The notes under the pieces: model-generated | Databases searched by the model: none | What the model was told of the DNA's origin: nothing | The model's input: only the letters and a program-made list of their open reading frames with translations | Translations under genes and position numbers: made by a program | Source: Sphingomonas caeni | Lineage (GTDB): Bacteria; Pseudomonadota; Alphaproteobacteria; Sphingomonadales; Sphingomonadaceae | DNA length: 64,000 nucleotides | Assembly (NCBI RefSeq): GCF_026013415.1 | Contig: NZ_JAPDOK010000002.1 | Coordinates: forward strand, 558,001 to 622,000 | Reading direction: 5' to 3' | Part shown: positions 34,105 to 42,402 of the stretch, one piece after another | How positions within the stretch are numbered: position 1 is the stretch's first letter | How the letters are laid out: each line of letters begins with the position of its first letter

Positions 34105-35961
34105 TTACTTCATCACCGGCAGGCTGATCAGGCTCCCCGGGCATACCCGCTGGGTCGCTTTCACGAAATCCTCCGGGTTCGCCTTGTAGATGTTCGGCAC
34201 GAATTTCTGCGGGTTGCGGTCGATCACCGGGAACCAGCTCGACTGGACCTGGACCATGATCCGGTGGCCGCGCTTGAAGACATGATCGTGGTCGCGCAGC
34301 GGGAAATTCCATGCCGTCACCTGATCGGGCACCAGCGGCTCGGCCTTTTCGAAGCTCTTGAGATAGCGGCCGCGGCGGACCTCCATCGCGATCGGCCATT
34401 GATAGCCACCCAGCGTCTTCGGATAGTCGCCAAGCGCGCCGCCCGGAGGCGGCCCAAAATCGTCGGGAAGCACATCGATCAGCTTGACCACGAAATCGCT
34501 GTCGGTGCCGCTGGTCGAGGCCATCAGCGTCGCGCTGAACGCGCCGGTGACGGTCAGATCGGCCTCCAGCGGCGCGCTGGTATAGCTCAGCACATCGGGG
34601 CGGTGATCGACGAAGCGCTGGTCCGCGGCCTCCCACCAGCGCCATTCCTGCGAGGGATAGGTGCGGCTGATCGGGCGCTCGCGGAAAGGGACCGGGTTGG
34701 CGGGGTCCGAGACATAGTCGCGGCATTGCTCGCCCGCAGCGGGGGCGTCGAACGACAGCGATCCGTCGGCATGGAGGTACAGGCTGGTCGCGGCCGCGCC
34801 CGGCGCGGGCCATTTGGCGTAGCTCTTCCACTCCCATGAGCCGCTTTGCAGCGTCTTCGCCTCGAACCTGGGCTGCGTCCCCTTGCCGTGGAGCCAATAG
34901 GCGAAGAAGGGCGCCTCGATATCGCGCATGAACTCGGTGCCGGCATCCTTGCCGATGGGCACATAGCCGATCTTGTCGCCGGTGGTGTGCCAGGTCCCGT
35001 GTGCCCAGGGTCCCGCGACGATCATGTTGAGGCCCTTGGGGTCCTTCTCCTCCATCTTCGCGTAGATCTTCCAGGTGCCCAGCGGGTCTTCCTGGTCCCA
35101 GAAGCCCGCGACATGGAGTGTCGGCACGGTGGTCACGCCCAATTGCTCGGTCCAGCGCTGACCCTTCCAGAAGCTGTCATAATCGGGATGCTCGATCATC
35201 GCGGTGAATTGCGGCACCGATCCCTTGAAGTAGAGCTTGTCGAGATTCTCGACATTGCCGAGCTTGAGGAACCAGTCATAGGTGTCGACAGGCGCCTTGC
35301 CGCCATAATCGAAATCGTCCCCCTGATCGTTGTTCTGGAGCGAGAAGAGCCAGTCGGTCGCGTAGGAGAGCCGCGCGGCGCCGTAGCGGTGGAGATCGTC
35401 GTTCATCCACCAATCGTTCCACGCCGCCTGCGGGCTCGCCGCCTTGAGCGCGGGGTGCGGCTTCGCGAGCGCGACCGCGGCGGCATAGCCGGGATAGGAA
35501 ACGCCCCACATGCCGACCTTGCCGTTATTGTCGGCGACGTGCTTCACCAGCCAGTCGATCGTGTCCCAGGCATCGGTGGCTTCGTCGGCGGCCTTGGAGT
35601 TTTTGGGGCTCAGCGCCATCGACATGCGGAAATCGCCGTCCGACTTGAACTGGCCGCGCATGTTCTGGAACACCATGACATAGCCGTCGGCCATCAGATA
35701 TTTCCATTGCCCGGGCACCCCCGCGGGCGCCGCTGCGGGCACGCCATAGGGGGTGCGCTGGAGCAGGATCGGCAGCTTCCCCGCCATGCCGCGCGGGCGC
35801 AGGATCACCGTCTGGAGCTTCGCCCCGTCGCGCATCGGGATCATCACCTCCTCGAAGGTGAAGGGGGCCTCGGCGGGCGCGGCCTGCTGGGCGGGCGCGG
35901 GCGCGGCGCCGAGCGGAACCAGGAATGCCGCGATCCCGGCAAGCAACAGCGAGCGACGCAT
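34105..35961 (-). CDS. CocE/NonD-family hydrolase (peptidase S15-like)
   Basis: A 618-residue exported alpha/beta hydrolase. The signal peptide (MRRSLLLAGIAAFLVPLG...APAQ) precedes the catalytic domain, with nucleophile Ser in GMWGVSYPGY, Asp in the GFWDQEDPLG region and His in WAHGTWH. A C-terminal jelly-roll domain (from about 380) is the X-Pro dipeptidyl-peptidase type. Relatives cleave X-Pro peptides, cocaine-like esters or beta-lactam esters, so the substrate stays open. It is monocistronic. Confidence 0.9.
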   Translation of the reverse strand: MRRSLLLAGIAAFLVPLGAAPAPAQQAAPAEAPFTFEEVMIPMRDGAKLQTVILRPRGMAGKLPILLQRTPYGVPAAAPAGVPGQWKYLMADGYVMVFQNMRGQFKSDGDFRMSMALSPKNSKAADEATDAWDTIDWLVKHVADNNGKVGMWGVSYPGYAAAVALAKPHPALKAASPQAAWNDWWMNDDLHRYGAARLSYATDWLFSLQNNDQGDDFDYGGKAPVDTYDWFLKLGNVENLDKLYFKGSVPQFTAMIEHPDYDSFWKGQRWTEQLGVTTVPTLHVAGFWDQEDPLGTWKIYAKMEEKDPKGLNMIVAGPWAHGTWHTTGDKIGYVPIGKDAGTEFMRDIEAPFFAYWLHGKGTQPRFEAKTLQSGSWEWKSYAKWPAPGAAATSLYLHADGSLSFDAPAAGEQCRDYVSDPANPVPFRERPISRTYPSQEWRWWEAADQRFVDHRPDVLSYTSAPLEADLTVTGAFSATLMASTSGTDSDFVVKLIDVLPDDFGPPPGGALGDYPKTLGGYQWPIAMEVRRGRYLKSFEKAEPLVPDQVTAWNFPLRDHDHVFKRGHRIMVQVQSSWFPVIDRNPQKFVPNIYKANPEDFVKATQRVCPGSLISLPVMK

Positions 35962-36270
35962 CGATACCTCCGTTCATGCCCCCGCGCGTTTGATGGACTC
36001 GCGCACGCGCCAAGACAAGCGCGCCGATCCTTGGCCGCAGCCAAGTCGAACAGGCGCGAAGACTGGCGTGGCCACCGCGTTCGTTTTCGGTGCCTGCCAA
36101 AATGAATGTAAATGTTGTTGAAGAAATCCGCCATCGCGAGTCGGCCCGATGACAGTTGTGTTCAACTTATAATATTTTTCCTGTTCATCATTCAGCGCGA
36201 TTGACGGCATTCGTCTCGATATGAGAAAGATAAGACAGTGATTTAATTCATATCCATGGGGGAGAAGGCC
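35962..36270. other. AT-rich intergenic region upstream of the ferritin-like/MNIO locus
   Basis: The 309-bp stretch is much richer in A and T than its surroundings from 36100 onward. A TATAAT hexamer lies at 36168-36173, beside a small dyad GTTG-TGTT-CAAC (36155-36166). No good -35 element is seen at the right distance. The promoters of the 36.3-40.2 kb operon and of the divergent hydrolase gene must lie here. No gene is evident. Confidence 0.5.
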
Positions 36271-38574
36271 ATGCAATTGACGCATCAGGGCGACGTGTTG
36301 CTGTCGCGTCCGAGCAAATTCATTGAGACCGACGCGCGGGTGGTGCGCTGGATCGCGCAGGCGGCGATCAATGTCGAACTCTTCACCATCCCGCTCTACA
36401 TGACCTCGCTCTACTCGATCACCGGCATGCATCCGATCACCGGCGCGGGGAACAGCTTCTACAAGGGGCGGATATGGCCTGGCGCCAAGACCAGCGCCTT
36501 TCCCGATCCGACGCCCGGCAAGCCCGGCTGGGGCAACAAGCAGGCGTTCAACATCGTCTTCTCGGTCTTCATCCAGGAGATGCTCCACCTCCAGATGGCC
36601 GCGAACATCGCCACCGCGATCGGCGCGAAGCCCGATTTCACCGATCCCGCGCTGCAGGACGCCGATAATGGCTGGATCTGCTACGGCCCGGCGCTCACCG
36701 CGATCCCGACGATCGTCAACCTGACCGACACCGACACCTATACCAATGTGAAGGTCAATGTCGGCCCGCTCGATGCCGACCGCATCCAGCTTTTCCTCGC
36801 GATCGAGCAGCCGTTCGAGGATGCCGAGGAGGATATCGTCCGCAACCGCGACCAATATTTCCCGCAGGTGCCCTTCACCGACGATCCCGACTGGGATCCG
36901 GCGACCTTCGACAAGATGTTCGGGTCGATCGGCTATATGTACCAATGCTATCGCGACTATCTGACGATCACCTACGACAATGGCACCACCTTGTGGGACA
37001 ATGTCTTCGACCCGAACGGGCAGCAGAACGACCTGTTCAACAATTTCAGTTTCCCCGGCCATCCGATGCGCGAGTTTATGGGGTTCGAGACCACGATCGC
37101 GCTGACCGACCGCGACATCGCGCTCAAGCAGGCGCTCAACATGATGAACGCGATCACCGATCAGGGCGAGGGTTCGACGCTCAAGGTCCGGCAGAAGCAC
37201 GCCGCCGAAGCCGGCCTGCTGATGGCGGTGGAGCCGCAATATTGCCCCAGCGACGACGCGCTCAAGTCCGATTATCCGAGCTATTCGGATACCGGCCGGC
37301 AAATCCCCTCCTCGGATGCGGTCGCGCGCTTCGATAATGACGATAAGGACCATTATGAGCGCTTCCAGGAAGTGCTCGACCTGATGGAAAAGGGCGGCGT
37401 CCTCACCTGGGACCGCGCCGGCAAGACCGGCAACTGGACCGCGGCCGACCTCACCACCGCCGATTACGACCCGAACGACAACCCCTATGGCCTGCCCACC
37501 CCCGAGCAGGTCGCCGACGCGCTCAACGCGCTCGCGCATCACGACGCGCGCCAGGTCAATTACGAGACGCTGAGCCAGGCGGTGGTCGGATCGATCAAGG
37601 GCGTGACCACCGTGCTCAACGACTATTGGGCGGGCACCGGCTCCTTCCCCTTCCCGTCGATGGCGGGATCGGGCGACCGCATGTCGACCGCCTGGGCGGT
37701 GTTCGGGGCGACCCCCGATCTGAGCAAGGGCATCCCCTCGCCCGACACCAACATCCTCAACCATGCCTGCCAGGGGCTCAGCCTCGACGGCACCAGCCCG
37801 GGCAGCAACAGCTGCGCGCTGACCGACATCTATCACACCTGCCGCGGATCGAACGATTGCAAGGGCATGGGCGGGTGCGGCTTCGTCCAAGCGAGCACGG
37901 GCGGCGGCAGCTGCGGCAGCACGAGCGGCTGCGGCACCGCCAAGGCGGCGCCGCAGCCGGCCATCGCGGCGGGCGTGCCGGGCGCGAACTGCGCGGCGGC
38001 CAAGATGCGCATGCTGGGCGGCCTGTGCGGCGGTCCGACCCCGACACCGACGCCCAGCACGACCTATACCGCGCCCAGCGACAATATCTGCAAGGGCTTT
38101 GGCGGCTGCGCGGTGCCGATCTCGGCGATGCAGCTCTATCCCAAGGCGGGGACGATGGACGTCTATGCGCTCGCGGTGAAATCGAGCTGCGGGACGCCCA
38201 CGCCCTCGAAATGCGGCACCCCGGCGCCTTCGGGTTGCGGCACGCCCACCCCGTCGCCTACGCCGTCGGGATGCGGCACCCCGACTCCGACTCCCACCCC
38301 GCATGGCTGCGGCGCGCAGGCAGAGGCCGGCACGGGCAAGAATCTGTGCGGCACGCCGCCCCCGCCGCCGCCGTCGAATTGCGGTACGCCGACGCCGTCG
38401 AGCTGCAGCACGCCGACCTCGAAGAAGATCGGCACGATCGATTTCGCGGTTGGCGACAAGGTCGAGGATATCGCGTTCAAGGCCTTTTCGATGGTGCTCC
38501 AGGCCAAGGGGCAGCCGGTGCCCGCCCAGCAGCAGCCCGACAATCTGCGGCTGGCCTTCCCGCCCTCGACCTGA
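36271..38574 (+). CDS. ferritin-like domain protein with cysteine-rich repeat tail (candidate MNIO substrate)
   Basis: A 767-residue protein. Residues about 20-250 look like the Ferritin-like domain found in VioB-type proteins: NVELFTIPLYMTSLYSI (Glu36) and FIQEMLHLQMAANIATAIG (Glu103, His106) supply di-iron-type ligands. The middle is acidic and helical. From residue 500 to 712 there are 19 cysteines, first in HTCRGSNDCKGMGGCG and NICKGFGGC, then in a run of CGTP[TA]PS repeats (640-712). It has no signal peptide. The start at 36271 has a GGGGGAG site 8 nt upstream; an ATG at 36256 lacks one. The MNIO gene follows after 7 nt, so the tail is a plausible target of cysteine modification and metal binding. 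That role is inference. Confidence 0.75.
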   Translation: MQLTHQGDVLLSRPSKFIETDARVVRWIAQAAINVELFTIPLYMTSLYSITGMHPITGAGNSFYKGRIWPGAKTSAFPDPTPGKPGWGNKQAFNIVFSVFIQEMLHLQMAANIATAIGAKPDFTDPALQDADNGWICYGPALTAIPTIVNLTDTDTYTNVKVNVGPLDADRIQLFLAIEQPFEDAEEDIVRNRDQYFPQVPFTDDPDWDPATFDKMFGSIGYMYQCYRDYLTITYDNGTTLWDNVFDPNGQQNDLFNNFSFPGHPMREFMGFETTIALTDRDIALKQALNMMNAITDQGEGSTLKVRQKHAAEAGLLMAVEPQYCPSDDALKSDYPSYSDTGRQIPSSDAVARFDNDDKDHYERFQEVLDLMEKGGVLTWDRAGKTGNWTAADLTTADYDPNDNPYGLPTPEQVADALNALAHHDARQVNYETLSQAVVGSIKGVTTVLNDYWAGTGSFPFPSMAGSGDRMSTAWAVFGATPDLSKGIPSPDTNILNHACQGLSLDGTSPGSNSCALTDIYHTCRGSNDCKGMGGCGFVQASTGGGSCGSTSGCGTAKAAPQPAIAAGVPGANCAAAKMRMLGGLCGGPTPTPTPSTTYTAPSDNICKGFGGCAVPISAMQLYPKAGTMDVYALAVKSSCGTPTPSKCGTPAPSGCGTPTPSPTPSGCGTPTPTPTPHGCGAQAEAGTGKNLCGTPPPPPPSNCGTPTPSSCSTPTSKKIGTIDFAVGDKVEDIAFKAFSMVLQAKGQPVPAQQQPDNLRLAFPPST

Positions 38575-38581
38575 GGGCGGC

Positions 38582-39460
38582 ATGAGCGTGGCTCCCGGCG
38601 CTGCTCTGCCACGTCTCGGCCTGCCCGATCCCGGCGACGGGGTCGGGCTGCGCGAGGAGCATTATCCGCATCTGATGGCGACGCCCCCGGCCGAATGGGG
38701 CGTCGACTGGTTCGAGGTGATCACCGAGAATTGTCTCGACAATCAGGGCTATGCGATCCGCGTGCTCGAGCATGTCGCCGCCCATGTGCCGGTCGTGTTT
38801 CATGGCGTGTCGCTCTCGATCGGCAGCAGCGCCCCGCTCGACATGGACTATCTCGCCAAGGTCCGCGATCTCGCCGCGCGCTTCCAGCCGCTCTGGGTGT
38901 CGGATCATCTCTGCTGGACCGGGATCGGCGGGGTGAACAGCCATGATCTGCTGCCGATGCCGCTCACCCCGGAGAGCCTCGATCATGTCGCGGACCGGGT
39001 TGGCCGGGTGCAGGATTTTCTCGGCCGCCCGCTGATCCTCGAAAATCCCAGCACCTATCTCCAGTTCAGCGCGAGCCAGATTCCGGAATGGGAGTTTCTC
39101 GGCCGGCTGGCGGAGCGGACCGGGTGCGGGCTGCTGCTCGACGTCAACAATGTCCATGTCAGCTGCTTCAACCACGGGCTCGATGCCAACGCCTATATCG
39201 ACGGACTGCCCGCCGAGCATATCGTCCAGATGCACCTCGCGGGCCCGAGCGACTGCGGCACGCACCTGATCGACACGCATGATGCGCCGGTGCCCGATGC
39301 GGTGTGGCCGCTCTATGCGCGCGCCTGGGACCGGTGCGGGCCGGTCGCGACCCTGCTCGAATGGGACGCGAACATCCCGCCCTTCGCCGATCTGCTGTTC
39401 GAGCTCGACCGGGCGCGGGCGGTGCGCGACTGCCTGACCTCCGAGCGCGCGGCCGCGTGA
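38582..39460 (+). CDS. DUF692 multinuclear non-heme iron oxygenase (MNIO; MbnB/BufB/HvfB family)
   Basis: A 292-residue TIM-barrel enzyme. The family's metal-ligand pattern is complete: His74 (FHGVSLSIG), SDHLCW at 107-112, His121 (NSHDLLPMPLT), Glu154 (LENPSTY), Asn190 and His192 (LDVNNVHVS), His218 (QMHLAG), Asp231 and His233 (DTHDAPV), and Glu260 (LLEWDANIP). Known members oxidise cysteines in RiPP precursors to oxazolone/thioamide or thiooxazole groups, or remove the cysteine beta-carbon. The start is 7 nt after the Cys-rich protein and the stop overlaps the DUF2063 gene, placing all three in one operon. Confidence 0.92.
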   Translation: MSVAPGAALPRLGLPDPGDGVGLREEHYPHLMATPPAEWGVDWFEVITENCLDNQGYAIRVLEHVAAHVPVVFHGVSLSIGSSAPLDMDYLAKVRDLAARFQPLWVSDHLCWTGIGGVNSHDLLPMPLTPESLDHVADRVGRVQDFLGRPLILENPSTYLQFSASQIPEWEFLGRLAERTGCGLLLDVNNVHVSCFNHGLDANAYIDGLPAEHIVQMHLAGPSDCGTHLIDTHDAPVPDAVWPLYARAWDRCGPVATLLEWDANIPPFADLLFELDRARAVRDCLTSERAAA

Positions 39461-40227
39461 TGGCCGGCCTCGCCGCGCTGCAGGATTGGATGCAGGCATC
39501 GATCCTCGGCGCGTCCGGCGCCGGCGCGCGCGCGCATGTGCTCGGCGACAATCGGCTGACCGCCGAGGACCGGATCCATATCTATGCGTCGAGCTATCGC
39601 CAGCGGCTGCTCGAATGCCTGCGCGGCGAATTCCCGGTACTCGCGGCGCTGGCGGGGGAGACGGCGTTCGATCTGTTCGCGCACGGCTATATCGCCGCGC
39701 ATCCGTCGCGCAGCTACACGCTCTATGAATTCGGCGCCGGGTTCGCCGGCTATCTCGATGGCGCCCGCCCGCCCGGCGAAGCCGATGCGCCCGCCGCGAT
39801 TCCCGCGGCGCTCGCCCGGGTCGAGCGCGCCCGCTCCGAAGTGTTCCGCGCCAAGGGCATCGAAGGCGAGCCGCTCCCGCCATCGGACGCCCATGCCGAT
39901 CCGCTGATCGCGGCGATGTTCGGGCTCGACGGGCGCCGCTACTGGCGGCCCGACAGCGTCCGCCTGCTCGCGCTGCCGTTCGATTTCAGCGCGACGCTCG
40001 CCGATCGCGAGAACCCGCCGCTGCCGCTCGCGCGGCCCTCATGGCTGGCGGTCGCGCGGACGCAGTATCGGGTCGAATGCCATGCGATCGAAGCGCGGCA
40101 ATATGACTGGCTGGCCAGCCTGGCGGAGGATGCCGCAGCAGCCTCGCCGCTGCCGCACGGCGATGCCGGCCTTGCGGCATGGCTGCCGGTTGCGATCTCG
40201 CGCGGGCTGGTGGTGCCGGTCGTCTGA
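39460..40227 (+). CDS. DUF2063 protein (HvfC/BufC-like partner of the MNIO)
   Basis: A 255-residue protein. The N-terminal half carries the DUF2063 pattern: LQDWMQASILG, then RIHIYASSYRQRLLECLRGEFPVLAALAGETAFDLFAHGYIAAHPSRS is the core, with the conserved YRQRL and FP-x-L. Proteins of this family accompany MNIO enzymes and bind the precursor, presenting it to the oxygenase. The ATG overlaps the MNIO stop (TGATG), indicating equal expression. The C-terminal half is variable and may contact the substrate. Confidence 0.88.
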   Translation: MAGLAALQDWMQASILGASGAGARAHVLGDNRLTAEDRIHIYASSYRQRLLECLRGEFPVLAALAGETAFDLFAHGYIAAHPSRSYTLYEFGAGFAGYLDGARPPGEADAPAAIPAALARVERARSEVFRAKGIEGEPLPPSDAHADPLIAAMFGLDGRRYWRPDSVRLLALPFDFSATLADRENPPLPLARPSWLAVARTQYRVECHAIEARQYDWLASLAEDAAAASPLPHGDAGLAAWLPVAISRGLVVPVV

Positions 40228-40235
40228 TGCGTTCC

Positions 40236-40350
40236 TACCTCGCAGGGCACCTGCGGGAGAGGGGGTTCACCCTCTCGATAGGTGTGTGCCCCCTCCGTCA
40301 GCGCTTCGCGCTGCCACCTCCCCCGCTGTCTGCGCGGCGAGGGAGGAATG
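40236..40350. repeat. intergenic inverted repeat, family A (diverged)
   Basis: CCTCGCAGGGCACCTGCGGG at the left, GTGCCCCCTCCGTCAGCGC and GCCACCTCCCCCGCTGTC in the centre and right follow the family A order but with many changes. It lies between the DUF2063 gene and the convergent glpX gene. Confidence 0.7.
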
Positions 40351-40371
40351 ATTTGGGAACGTTACCTCTGC

Positions 40372-41340
40372 TCAGTCGAGCCGATGCTCGCCCTTGACCC
40401 AGCGCACCGTGCCCGAACTCGCCCGCATCACCACGCTTTCGGTGGTCATCTTGGTCGCGAAGCGCTTGACGCCCTCGAGCAGCGAGCCGTCGGTCACGCC
40501 CGTCGCGGCGAAGATGCAGTCGCCCTTGGCGAGCTCGGTCAGGTCGTAGATCTTGTCGAGATCCTCGATCCCCCATTTGCGCGCGCGGGCACGCTCGTCG
40601 TCGTTGCGGAAGATCAGTCGGCCCTTGAACTGCCCGCCGACACAGCGCAGCGCCGCGCAGGCGAGCACGCCCTCCGGTGCGCCGCCCGATCCCATATAGA
40701 TGTCGATCGTCGTGTCGGGATCGGTGGTGGCGATCACGCCCGCGACATCCCCGTCGCCGATCAGCATCACGCCGCAGCCCAGCGCGCGCAGCTCGGCGAT
40801 CAGCGCCTCGTGGCGGGGCCGGTCGAGCACGCAGGCGATGATCTCGTTCGGCTCGACACCTTTGGCCTTGGCCACCGCCTTGATGTTCTCGGTCGGCGAT
40901 TTGGCGAGATCGATCACGCCCTCGGGATAGCCCGGGCCGACCGCGATCTTGTCCATATAGACGTCGGGGGCATTGAGCAGCCCGCCTTCCTCCGCCACCG
41001 CGAGCACCGCGAGCGCATTGGGCCCCGCCTTGGCGCAGATGGTGGTGCCTTCGAGCGGATCGAGCGCGATGTCGATCTTCGGCCCCTTGCCGATCGCCGC
41101 GCCCACCTTCTCGCCGATGAAGAGCATCGGCGCCTCGTCGCGCTCGCCTTCGCCGATCACGACGGTGCCGTCGAGATAGAGCTTGTTGAGCGCGTCGCGC
41201 ATCGCCTCGACCGCGGCATGGTCGGCGGCCTTTTCGTCGCCGCGGCCGGTGAGCGTGGAGGCGGCGATGGCGGCGGCTTCGGTGACGCGGACCATCTCGA
41301 GCACGAGGACGCGATCGAGATGCTGGCTGGCGGTGGTCAT
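40372..41340 (-). CDS. glpX: class II fructose-1,6-bisphosphatase
   Basis: A 322-residue GlpX-type enzyme that dephosphorylates fructose 1,6-bisphosphate in gluconeogenesis. The metal-binding motifs are VIGEGERDEAPMLFIGE and DIALDPLEGTT, with GSGGAPEGVLACAAL near the substrate site. The start MTTASQHLDRVLVLEMVRV at 41340 matches the family. In many alphaproteobacteria glpX follows hom, as here, except that two small genes on the other strand lie between them. Confidence 0.95.
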   Translation of the reverse strand: MTTASQHLDRVLVLEMVRVTEAAAIAASTLTGRGDEKAADHAAVEAMRDALNKLYLDGTVVIGEGERDEAPMLFIGEKVGAAIGKGPKIDIALDPLEGTTICAKAGPNALAVLAVAEEGGLLNAPDVYMDKIAVGPGYPEGVIDLAKSPTENIKAVAKAKGVEPNEIIACVLDRPRHEALIAELRALGCGVMLIGDGDVAGVIATTDPDTTIDIYMGSGGAPEGVLACAALRCVGGQFKGRLIFRNDDERARARKWGIEDLDKIYDLTELAKGDCIFAATGVTDGSLLEGVKRFATKMTTESVVMRASSGTVRWVKGEHRLD

Positions 41341-41462
41341 GGAATCGGGAGCCCCTGGGAGGTTTGCGGGCGCGATAGGGGAGGCGGACGCAACGGGCAA
41401 CCATCGGCGTCGGCCAGCGTTGACAGGAACAGATGCGGGGGGCTGAAAACAAAGGGCCGGCC

Positions 41463-41738
41463 ATGCTCTTCTTCATGCTGCTGCTCCAGACCGTTCCGGC
41501 CGAGTCCGATCCGGCAGCCGAGCCCGCCTTCCCGCGCATCCTCGACCGCGTGGCGCAGGATTGCGCGGACGGCGCGTGCGAAGCGGGGCGGCGCTACCGG
41601 CTGCGGGTGGAGGTCGCGCACCGCGGCGAGGATCCGAAGAACCAGGCGCTGCGCGGCAACTGGCAGCCCTGCGGGACGACCGGCGCAGCGGTCTGCGCGA
41701 GCAAGCCGCACCGAATTCTGCGCACCGATCTCGACTGA
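41463..41738 (+). CDS. small exported protein, unknown function
   Basis: The protein has 91 residues with a short hydrophobic N terminus (MLFFMLLLQTVPAES), four cysteines and a basic middle (CEAGRRYRLRVEVAHRG). The family is unknown. It is followed by another small exported protein gene of similar style. It is divergent from glpX. Confidence 0.55.
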   Translation: MLFFMLLLQTVPAESDPAAEPAFPRILDRVAQDCADGACEAGRRYRLRVEVAHRGEDPKNQALRGNWQPCGTTGAAVCASKPHRILRTDLD

Positions 41739-41798
41739 TTTCGCAATTCCGCCACATCCTTGCGGCACATCGCCTGCGGGGGCGGGAGGAGCTGAGGG

Positions 41799-42152
41799 AT
41801 GTTGCTGCTTTCGATCATGGCGCTGGTGGCGCAGGACGGCGACGCCGTCGATGCGTCGATGACCAATTACCGCAAGCTGACCCGCGCCGATGTGCGGTGC
41901 GAGCGGCCCAGCGGCGATGAGGACACGATCGTCGTCTGCGGCGCGCGTGAGGCGGACAGATATCGCGTGCCGTTCGTCAGCGCGGGGCGGTCACGCGATT
42001 CGGTGCCGACGCGGACCAGCTATCTGACCCAGGATTTCGGCAAGGCGCCCTGCGGGGAAGCCGCGTTCCTGAGCGGCTGCGGCGCGGTGGGGATCTCGAC
42101 CACGATCGGGTTCGACGGCCAGATCATGGTCAAGCGCGAACTGGCGCACTAG
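41799..42152 (+). CDS. small exported protein with IVVCG motif, unknown function
   Basis: The protein has 117 residues. A short hydrophobic start (MLLLSIMALVAQ) is followed by VRCERPSGDEDTIVVCGARE and DRYRVPF. This Cys-x(5-12)-D-x-IVVCG pattern recurs in the protein at 57894-58211 and appears in many small sphingomonad secreted proteins. Two further cysteines (PCGEAAFLSGCG) may pair. A strong GGGAGGAG site precedes the ATG. Function unknown. Confidence 0.65.
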   Translation: MLLLSIMALVAQDGDAVDASMTNYRKLTRADVRCERPSGDEDTIVVCGAREADRYRVPFVSAGRSRDSVPTRTSYLTQDFGKAPCGEAAFLSGCGAVGISTTIGFDGQIMVKRELAH

Positions 42153-42169
42153 GCGCGGGCGCCGCCCGG

Positions 42170-42340
42170 CTTGCAATGTAGGATTTCGTCTGCTTGGCTC
42201 GCGCGGCCGGTCGATCCGGCCGCTCTTTGACCCTGTCGATCCGTACCCGGCGAACCAGGCCTTTTCCCCGGGGACTGCCCAGCGCAAAACATGCGCGATC
42301 AGTGTAAAGTTAGTGTCAACTTTCACATGCTGGGACGACC
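42170..42340 (-). repeat. noncoding element D, copy 1 (opposed to the copy at 49886)
   Basis: The 171-bp element shares long blocks with 49886-50032 in the opposite orientation. On the minus strand it begins TGTGAAAGTTGACACTAACT with a dyad of TGTGAAAG/AGTGTAAAG half sites, then GCGCAT, a variable part, GATCGACAGGGTCAAAGAGC, and a hairpin CGGCCG-gatcga-CGGCCG, then GCGAGCCAAGCAGACGAAAT. It lies between a small gene and hom. Confidence 0.85.
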
Positions 42341-42402
42341 CAGCCTCGTGCGCCAATTGAGCCCGGACCCTAACTTTATTGAACTTCCGCGCCGCTGGGC
42401 GA

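Noticed and set aside
36256..36270. Upstream ATG for the ferritin-like protein
   Set aside because: It has no ribosome binding site, whereas the GGGGGAG that follows it serves the ATG at 36271. The difference is only five residues.
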